Source: Acidimicrobiaceae bacterium
GTDB lineage: Bacteria; Actinomycetota; Acidimicrobiia; Acidimicrobiales; UBA8592
Length of the DNA: 6,941 nucleotides
Direction: 5' to 3'
Assembly (NCBI GenBank): GCA_002724825.1
Contig: PBPU01000104.1
Location: 1-6,941, forward strand
The notes beneath the pieces are model-generated. The model searched no databases, had not been told where the DNA came from, and worked only from the letters and a program-made list of their open reading frames with translations. This document shows, in pieces, positions 1-5,377 of this stretch. The translations under genes and the position numbers were made by a program. The first letter of the stretch is position 1; every line of letters starts with the position of its first letter.

Positions 1-180
1 CACCAAGTCCTGTTCAATGTAGTTTGCACCCATGGCATACGCCATAGATTTTGCTGCAAGCGTATGCTCTGGCAAGTATCCACTTGCTCCTCTGTGTGCA
101 ATGACTATTTTTTCTACGGATAATGTTTTCATCGTCATAAATGAACAAAGCAAGGAAACAGAAATTAATGATAGACGCAT
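1..180 (-). CDS. glpQ: Glycerophosphodiester phosphodiesterase, periplasmic GlpQ type (N-terminal 60 residues only)
   Basis: The minus-strand frame starting with ATG at 180-178 stays open to the left window edge and gives the first 60 residues. After a hydrophobic leader (residues 3-17, plausible cleavage after Ser21) comes HRGASGYLPEHT at residues 29-40, the active-site signature of GDPD-family enzymes, and then EQD at 56-58, which holds acidic metal ligands. These residues match the start of Escherichia coli GlpQ closely as I recall it. Family enzymes hydrolyse glycerophosphodiesters such as glycerophosphocholine to sn-glycerol 3-phosphate and an alcohol, with a divalent metal ion; the signal peptide places this one in the periplasm. 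Met15 and Met17 are possible later starts but would remove the signal peptide. GAGAG 8 nt upstream is a modest ribosome binding site. The gene lies 69 bp after copy 1 on the same strand and may be cotranscribed with it. Most of the catalytic barrel lies outside the window. Confidence 0.9.
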   Translation of the reverse strand, partial: MRLSLISVSLLCSFMTMKTLSVEKIVIAHRGASGYLPEHTLAAKSMAYAMGANYIEQDLV

Positions 181-249
181 TTTTTAGACTCTCTGATTTA
201 TTATTTTAGTAAGGAAAGAGGAAAGTTCTATTACATGGCTATATAAATC
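181..249 (-). other. Short spacer between copy 1 stop and glpQ start
   Basis: This 69-bp AT-rich gap has no stem followed by a T-run that would look like an intrinsic terminator on the minus strand, so read-through from copy 1 into glpQ is possible. GAGAG at about 189-193 is the likely Shine-Dalgarno site for glpQ. A TAAAAT hexamer lies in the spacer and resembles a -10 box, but I find no convincing -35 partner, so a separate glpQ promoter is not established. The block conserved in the leaders of copies 1 and 2 is absent here. Confidence 0.5.
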
Positions 250-2655
250 TTAGCTACCAAACCGATATCTTAGTTTTATCGCAAATGAGTCGACAATTCG
301 GTCATTCCATCCTCGTTCAAGGAGATCCCTGAAAGTATAAAAACTAGTGCCTGGCAAATTTGATCCTCTAGTATAAACCACAAATAGATCAGATAAAGGC
401 GCTATTTGCCATCGATATCGTGCCTGAAAAGTAAGACGACTGATCACAAAATCGTCAGGATCGTTATCTGGCTTGAAAACCGGCTTTAATCTTTCCAAAC
501 GTTCAGAGTTAACCTGCCAGAAGCGGTCTTCGAAAGCTTTTAATGAGTTCCACTGCAAAGTGAGTCTAAACTGCTGACGAGCAGAAATAAAATAATTAGT
601 TTCTAGCTTAGGAGACCATTGATGTGCCTCAAAACTCGTGTAATTGCCTCCTCCTTGATGAACTAGCAAAGCCTCAGTATCCGTATAATTCAGCCCCAGA
701 TCGAACGAGAATTGATCGTTAGGACGCCAGACAATGCCTGCTCCGCTGGTTATTATCTTTGGGCCAAGATCCTCTTGTGTAGCCTCTAAGTTAAGTGACC
801 AAGCAATCGATTTTGCGGGATTGGAGCTGAAGTTAGATCGCAAACTAAATCGCTCGGGAATACGAAAATCGCCTGTACCTCTGCCGAGCCTATCATCTAT
901 TCTTTCAGGCAGGTAAAGCAACGTTGCATCAAAGGTATCGTTATTAAGGTAATTCCAGGTACGTCCAATTGATTGTCCATTCTGAACGGGATTCCCGTCG
1001 ATATTATAATTATTAATCAATGAAACGACTGTCGTCCGAGATTGTATCCCTGGTATATCCGACTCAGTCAACGAAAAATTATAGTCTAAATTTACTTGAG
1101 AATTCCTAGTTAAAAATCCCAAATCATTCATGTCAAATTCATCATCAATATAGGTTGCCCTCAGGATATGTTGAACCCCCTGACTTTGAATAAAACTTAC
1201 GTCGCCTAGAAATCCGGTACCCGTAACACCGTCAACATCACTATGCATAAACTGACTATCTAAGACCCATCTCTGATCAGCTGAAAAATAATGAGCATCT
1301 ATCGTGTTCACAGTAGCGCTAACATCTGAATGAGAGACATCTGTTCCCATCCATCCTATTGATCGCCTCGCTCCCCCATTTGTATTCTCATACAAGAGGC
1401 GACCAACGGTAAAATCTCTACCCTTCGCTTGCAAATTGATACGAGTACCATCATCTAAGGCACCGCGTATTTTGGAATCATCCTCATAGGCTACCAATGC
1501 TCCGTAGCGAAGGTTTCCGTTCTGCCCCGCAAATTTGGCAGCACCCAATAAATCAGTCGGTTGACTTAAATCGGTAGGTCTAACATTAACACCCTTCGGG
1601 ACCTTGTAGTTTGGGGCACCACCGATTCGTCTTGTATTAAGTATCGAGATTGGAGCGCCTGGACCTACAAAGCGTTGACCTCGTCCGCCAATAGCTCGAG
1701 GGCTAGTATTAAATATATCCTGCCCTTCTTGAAAAAAAACTCTTCTTTCTGGAAAAAAAACTTCAAAGGCAGTCAGGTTAACCACCACATCATCTGACTC
1801 CACAGTCCCAAAATCTGGATTTAAGGTTGCTGATAAAAGTGTATTCGTTGTAGGCCGCCAGTAAATGTCCGCACCAACTCTGCTATTGGCATCGTGCCGG
1901 ATGCCATCAAATACACTTGAAACGAAAGGATAAAGTGTTAGCTGTCTTCTCGGCTCAATGTCTTTGAGCAAATATTTTTTTGCTCCACTAATAAAAACAT
2001 TCAGAGTATCTGGCAACGGCGGAGAGGTCCATACTTCGCCCCGTTGGCCCAAAGCTCGCCTAAATGCTAGCCCTATCTTCCGGTCACCTTCCACTTGCGG
2101 CAATGGCATCATCGACCAGGGTACAAAAAATTCAGCGCTCCAACCCTCGTCTACAATCTGAGTGCGACCATCCCATGAACCGTCCCATTGAAGATTAAAC
2201 CTTCTCTCTGGTAGAAGAGAAAAGTCAAACATGCTATCTCCCAGAGATAAAGATACACCGTATCCAAACAGGCCCTCCCCGGAGGCGTCTATTATGATTC
2301 CTATTGTATCTCTCTCAAGAAAAGAATCGCGGCTAGTCATTCTAGCAACTAGGCTATCCGCAGGCTGGTGGTTAACCATTGAGAAATAAATTCCGGTCTC
2401 CGTATAAAAGAACCGTATATCAGTTTTGTATGGCGCGTCTTCAAGAGTATCTGGATCAGAAATTTTCATGTCATCGACAATAGGAATATTCTCCCAAATC
2501 GATTCATCAACAAATCCATCAAGCGTTATATTGACTTCGTCATTATTGAACTGTGGAATCCTCGGCAACTCCTGAGAAAAGACTTCCATAGAAAATAATG
2601 GGAGCGCCAGTAGGATAAATTTCGCGTTGAAAAACGTTATAGGAACTCGTTTCAC
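250..2655 (-). CDS. CBM9-like/DUF5916 outer-membrane beta-barrel protein, copy 1 (801 aa, GTG start)
   Basis: This is a complete member of the CBM9-like/DUF5916 family. From the GTG at 2655, residues 1-27 form a signal peptide (basic KR, a hydrophobic FILLALPLF stretch, cleavage VFS before QE). About 40-213 is the CBM9-like domain, with LDGFVDESIW at its start and WDGRTQ...EGWSAEFFVPW near its end. The DUF5916 region starts near 236. Its core (about 279-316) holds NPDFGTVES, VVNLTAFEVFFPERR and FFQEGQ. A glycine-rich variable loop follows (about 320-340), then NTRRIGG and alternating strands to the C-terminal LRYRFGS. Location is inferred to be the outer membrane, with the binding domain probably periplasmic or surface exposed; substrate unknown. 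An upstream ATG at 2748 would add 31 residues before the signal peptide, but it lacks a ribosome binding site and its frame is not conserved in copy 2. The frame is intact. There is no TonB-receptor plug domain. Confidence 0.88.
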   Translation of the reverse strand: MKRVPITFFNAKFILLALPLFSMEVFSQELPRIPQFNNDEVNITLDGFVDESIWENIPIVDDMKISDPDTLEDAPYKTDIRFFYTETGIYFSMVNHQPADSLVARMTSRDSFLERDTIGIIIDASGEGLFGYGVSLSLGDSMFDFSLLPERRFNLQWDGSWDGRTQIVDEGWSAEFFVPWSMMPLPQVEGDRKIGLAFRRALGQRGEVWTSPPLPDTLNVFISGAKKYLLKDIEPRRQLTLYPFVSSVFDGIRHDANSRVGADIYWRPTTNTLLSATLNPDFGTVESDDVVVNLTAFEVFFPERRVFFQEGQDIFNTSPRAIGGRGQRFVGPGAPISILNTRRIGGAPNYKVPKGVNVRPTDLSQPTDLLGAAKFAGQNGNLRYGALVAYEDDSKIRGALDDGTRINLQAKGRDFTVGRLLYENTNGGARRSIGWMGTDVSHSDVSATVNTIDAHYFSADQRWVLDSQFMHSDVDGVTGTGFLGDVSFIQSQGVQHILRATYIDDEFDMNDLGFLTRNSQVNLDYNFSLTESDIPGIQSRTTVVSLINNYNIDGNPVQNGQSIGRTWNYLNNDTFDATLLYLPERIDDRLGRGTGDFRIPERFSLRSNFSSNPAKSIAWSLNLEATQEDLGPKIITSGAGIVWRPNDQFSFDLGLNYTDTEALLVHQGGGNYTSFEAHQWSPKLETNYFISARQQFRLTLQWNSLKAFEDRFWQVNSERLERLKPVFKPDNDPDDFVISRLTFQARYRWQIAPLSDLFVVYTRGSNLPGTSFYTFRDLLERGWNDRIVDSFAIKLRYRFGS

Positions 2656-2659
2656 GTTT

Positions 2660-2664
2660 ACCTT
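2660..2664 (-). promoter_or_regulatory. Shine-Dalgarno site that sets the GTG start of copy 1
   Basis: AAGGT lies with AAGG exactly 5 nt before the GTG at 2655. The same arrangement (AAGG, 5 nt, GTGAAAC) precedes copy 2. This match supports GTG as the start over the upstream ATG at 2748, which has no comparable site. Confidence 0.7.
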
Positions 2665-2691
2665 GGATAAGGAGTTTTGCACTGGCAGCGG

Positions 2692-2697
2692 AATATA
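2692..2697 (-). promoter_or_regulatory. Candidate -10 box for copy 1
   Basis: TATATT on the minus strand matches the sigma70 -10 consensus at five of six bases and lies 37 nt before the GTG. A similar TATAGT lies 35 nt before the GTG of copy 2. I see no good -35 hexamer at 16-18 bp, so the promoter would need an activator, or the hexamer may be chance in AT-rich DNA. Confidence 0.3.
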
Positions 2698-2724
2698 ACT
2701 TAATCTACAACAGAACTCTTCGAC

Positions 2725-2746
2725 AGAAACAAATCGTTGCAATTGC
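2725..2746 (-). promoter_or_regulatory. Conserved leader block upstream of copy 1
   Basis: A 22-nt block on the minus strand begins with the palindrome GCAATTGC, continues as GCAACGATTTGT and ends TTCT. It matches the block upstream of copy 2 at 19 of 22 positions without gaps, and lies at nearly the same distance from the GTG (84 versus 82 nt). The surrounding leader is poorly conserved. The two upstream-extended ORFs read it in different frames, so protein coding does not explain its conservation. It could be an operator or activator site, or an element in the mRNA leader. Confidence 0.5.
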
Positions 2747-2778
2747 ATTGGCCCAAACGAGCGAACCCCTGGAGGAAT

Positions 2779-2796
2779 TAGTTTCGTCCGAAACTA
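2779..2796. repeat. 18-bp perfect inverted repeat between copies 2 and 1
   Basis: TAGTTTCGTCCGAAACTA has 8-bp arms around a 2-bp centre. It lies 15 bp after the copy 2 stop and about 124 bp before the copy 1 start. No T-run follows on the minus strand, so it does not look like a standard intrinsic terminator. Its full dyad symmetry suits either a dimeric repressor's operator or an RNA hairpin with a GGAC loop that protects the 3' end of the upstream message. At the end of copy 3 only the first half (CTAGTTTC) remains, directly joined to the shared TCCAGG. Confidence 0.5.
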
Positions 2797-2799
2797 GCG

Positions 2800-2812
2800 A
2801 TTTCTACGAAAT
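2800..2812. repeat. Small inverted repeat at the copy 2 stop codon
   Basis: ATTTCTACGAAAT has 5-bp arms (ATTTC/GAAAT) with a 3-bp centre and begins at the last base of the copy 2 TAA codon. With the larger dyad next to it, it makes two back-to-back potential hairpins directly after the gene. It may contribute to weak termination or 3'-end stability. The arm is short enough to arise by chance in AT-rich DNA. Confidence 0.25.
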
Positions 2813-5223
2813 TAAACATCAAAGCGATAGCGAAGCTTGATCGCAAAAGAATCAACTATCTTATCATTCCAACCTTGTTCAAGCAGATCTTGAAACGTGA
2901 AAAAGCTATTGCCCGGTAGATTAGATCCCCTCGTATAAACTATGAATAGGTCTGACAATGGTGCTATTTGCCACCTATAGCGTGCCTGAAAAGTCAGCCT
3001 ACTTATAACAAAGTTATCAGGATCATTATCTGGATTAGCAACAGGCTTCAATCGCTCTAAACGGTCAGGATTCACTTGCCAAAATCGATCTTCAAAAGCT
3101 TTAAGGGAATTCCATTGCAAAGTGACCCTGAATTGTTGTCGCGCTGAGATAAAATAGTTAGATTCCAATTTTGGAGCCCACTGATGAGCCTCAAAACTTG
3201 TGTAACTTCCATTTCCTTGATGAACAAGCAGAGCCTCTTGATCCGTATAATTCAGACCAAGATCAAAAGAAAAGCGTTGATTTGGGCGCCAAACTAACCC
3301 CACTCCACCTGTAATTATTTTAGGACCCAAATCCTCCTGACTTGCCTCTAAATCCAGAGACCAAGCCAAAATGTTTGCGGGAGCTGAGCTGAAGCTTGAC
3401 CTGACCCCGAACCTCTCAGGGATTCGAAATTCTCCTGTCCCTCTTCCTAATCTATCATCTACTCTTTGTGGAAAATATTGAAGGGTTAAATCAAAGGTCT
3501 CATTACTGAGATAATTCCATGTCCTTCCGATAAACTGTCCAGCCAAGACAGAACTACCGTCAGTATTATATTGATTGACTGACGTGAAGGTTGTTGTTCT
3601 CGATTGAATTCCAGGGATATTGGATTCTGTACGAACAAAATTGTAGTCTAAATTCATTTGCGAGTTTCGTGAAAGGAATCCAACATCGTTCATATCAAAC
3701 TCATCATCAATGTAGGTCGCTTTGATAAGATGCTGTACTCCCTGACGAGGTATGTAACTCACATCTCCCAAAAACCCCATCCCCGTGATACCGCTTACAT
3801 CACTATGCATAAATTGTCCGTCTAGTGCCCAGCGTTGATCAGCAGAGAAATAATGGGCATCAATGGCATTGACCGTAGAGTTCACATCCGGATGGGAAAC
3901 ATCGGTACCCATCCAACCAATAGATCGCCGTACTCCACCACTGGTATCTTCATAGAGAAGACGCCCTACCGTAAAATCACGACCTGTAGCTTTCAAATTC
4001 ACCTTAGCACCATCTGACAATGTTCCTTGTATCTCGGCATCATCTTCTGATGCTAAAAGTGCTCCATAACGTAAATTACCACTCTGACCTGTAAACTTAG
4101 CTGCTCCAAATAAGTCTGTAGGTTGGCTCAAATCAGTGGGCCTTACCCTAACTCCCTCTGGAACTTCAAACCGAGATGCTCCACCAATTCTTCTAGTATT
4201 TAAAAGGGAGATCGGACCACCTGGACCACCTCCGCCTCTTAGTCCAATAAGCGATCTCGGACTGGTATTGAATATTTCCTGTCCCTCTTGGAAAAAAACG
4301 CGTCTCTCAGGAAAAAAAACTTCAAAAGCAGTAAGATTCACCACTACATCGTCTGATTCTACGGTACCAAAATCTGGATTAAGAGTGCTCGAGAGAAGTG
4401 TATTTGTCGTAGGTCGCCAATAAATATCCGCGCCAACTCGACTATTTGCTTCATGTCTTATTCCGTCGAATACACTGGAAACAAAAGGATAAATAGTAAG
4501 CTGCCGTCTTGACTCAACGTTGTTTAGTGCATACTTTCTAAACCCGCTAAGAAATACATTTCGAGTCATCGGTAAGGGAGGCGAGCTCCAACGTTCACCA
4601 AGATCCGAAAAGTCTCTAATAAACGCTAAGCCTATTTTCCTCTCGATATCACTCTGCGGCAGTTGCATCATCGACCACGGAACAAAAAACTCTGCGCTCC
4701 ACCCTTCCTCTATGACCTGAGTTCGACCATCCCATGCACCATCCCATTGAAGATTCACTTGACGTTCCGGGAGAACTGAACCATCAGTCATACTATCGCC
4801 TAAACCCATACGAAGAACATAACCGTAACGACCCTCCCCAGAAGCATCAATCGCAACACCTATTCCATCATTTACAAAATCAAACGGAGAAGCATCTCTA
4901 ATTGTTAGTCGTCTGACTACAGTATCAGCCGGTTGATGATTTATTATTCCAAAGTAGAGACCTCTTTCTGTGTAGAAGAAACGTATTTCAGTCTTAAACT
5001 GCGCATCCTCAAGAGTATCCGGATCTATTCTCTTCATCCCGTCAATAGCAGGGATGCTCTCCCATGTCCGTTCATCAACGAACCCGTCAAGCGAAATATT
5101 TACTTCACGCTCAGCTAGACGCTTAATCTCAGGTATTTCCTGGGCGGAAACTGAGAAAATATGAAAAGCAGTGGAAACCACCAAAGCTTTAAGGGCAACA
5201 GAGTATTTATTAGATTGTTTCAC
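2812..5223 (-). CDS. CBM9-like/DUF5916 outer-membrane beta-barrel protein, copy 2 (803 aa, GTG start)
   Basis: This complete paralog has the same domain order as copy 1. Residues 1-27 are a signal peptide cleaved after VSA, before QEIPEI. The CBM9-like domain spans about 40-216 (LDGFVDERTW early; WDGRTQ and EGWSAEFFVPW late). The DUF5916 barrel runs from about 239 to 803, with its core near 282-319, a GGGGPGG-containing variable loop near 322-342 and a C-terminal LRYRFDV. Compared with copy 1, the binding domain has three extra residues around the FDFVNDG segment and is about 64% identical over 174 aligned positions, whereas the last 164 residues are 86% identical. The GTG at 5223 is chosen because AAGGA precedes it with 5-nt spacing and a signal peptide follows at once. 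An in-frame ATG at 5322 would add 33 residues, and a GTG at 5385 would overlap the copy 3 stop; neither has a sensible signal peptide. The frame is intact. Confidence 0.88.
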   Translation of the reverse strand: MKQSNKYSVALKALVVSTAFHIFSVSAQEIPEIKRLAEREVNISLDGFVDERTWESIPAIDGMKRIDPDTLEDAQFKTEIRFFYTERGLYFGIINHQPADTVVRRLTIRDASPFDFVNDGIGVAIDASGEGRYGYVLRMGLGDSMTDGSVLPERQVNLQWDGAWDGRTQVIEEGWSAEFFVPWSMMQLPQSDIERKIGLAFIRDFSDLGERWSSPPLPMTRNVFLSGFRKYALNNVESRRQLTIYPFVSSVFDGIRHEANSRVGADIYWRPTTNTLLSSTLNPDFGTVESDDVVVNLTAFEVFFPERRVFFQEGQEIFNTSPRSLIGLRGGGGPGGPISLLNTRRIGGASRFEVPEGVRVRPTDLSQPTDLFGAAKFTGQSGNLRYGALLASEDDAEIQGTLSDGAKVNLKATGRDFTVGRLLYEDTSGGVRRSIGWMGTDVSHPDVNSTVNAIDAHYFSADQRWALDGQFMHSDVSGITGMGFLGDVSYIPRQGVQHLIKATYIDDEFDMNDVGFLSRNSQMNLDYNFVRTESNIPGIQSRTTTFTSVNQYNTDGSSVLAGQFIGRTWNYLSNETFDLTLQYFPQRVDDRLGRGTGEFRIPERFGVRSSFSSAPANILAWSLDLEASQEDLGPKIITGGVGLVWRPNQRFSFDLGLNYTDQEALLVHQGNGSYTSFEAHQWAPKLESNYFISARQQFRVTLQWNSLKAFEDRFWQVNPDRLERLKPVANPDNDPDNFVISRLTFQARYRWQIAPLSDLFIVYTRGSNLPGNSFFTFQDLLEQGWNDKIVDSFAIKLRYRFDV

Positions 5224-5227
5224 TTTT

Positions 5228-5232
5228 TCCTT
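5228..5232 (-). promoter_or_regulatory. Shine-Dalgarno site that sets the GTG start of copy 2
   Basis: AAGGA lies 5 nt (counted from AAGG) before the GTG at 5223, and GTGAAAC follows as in copy 1. This is the best ribosome binding site in the leader. It places the initiator one residue before a Lys-containing signal-peptide n-region. Confidence 0.75.
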
Positions 5233-5257
5233 CGGGGGAAACTGGTGATGGGAGCCG

Positions 5258-5263
5258 ACTATA
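5258..5263 (-). promoter_or_regulatory. Candidate -10 box for copy 2
   Basis: TATAGT on the minus strand matches the -10 consensus at five of six bases and lies 35 nt before the GTG, close to where TATATT lies before copy 1. No clear -35 hexamer is visible. The equivalent placement in two diverged leaders is the only support. Confidence 0.3.
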
Positions 5264-5290
5264 GCTGAATCTTTATCGGATTTCTTACGA

Positions 5291-5312
5291 AGAGACAAAT
5301 AATTGCAATTGC
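5291..5312 (-). promoter_or_regulatory. Conserved leader block upstream of copy 2
   Basis: This is the counterpart of the block at 2725-2746. It begins GCAATTGC, continues GCAATTATTTGT and ends CTCT, with three substitutions relative to copy 1. It lies 82 nt before the GTG and about 28 nt upstream of the TATA-like hexamer, where an activator site or an extended promoter element would fit. Confidence 0.5.
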
Positions 5313-5377
5313 CAAGTTCCATCCTACACAGAATCGGAGAAGTTAATACTCGCAAGGAACTCTGAGGCCTGGAGAAA

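Noticed and set aside
140..180. Lipoprotein signal in the GlpQ leader (Cys12 after SLL)
   Set aside because: The residues before Cys do not fit the usual lipobox (Leu at -1, Ser at -3) and the leader before it is too short. An ordinary cleavable signal peptide fits better.
1958..2161. Plus-strand open frame inside copy 1, with similar ones at 734-916, 3835-4017, 4136-4423, 4520-4720, 4933-5118 and 6299-6589
   Set aside because: All lie opposite well-conserved minus-strand coding sequence and have no recognisable domain. Several recur at homologous positions only because the genes beneath them are paralogs.
2779..2812. Intrinsic terminator after copy 2
   Set aside because: The stems are AT-rich and no T-run follows on the transcribed strand. 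Recorded as inverted repeats only.
4292..4319. Frameshift or pseudogene caused by homopolymer runs
   Set aside because: The reading frame continues intact through both runs in every copy, with conserved residues on each side.
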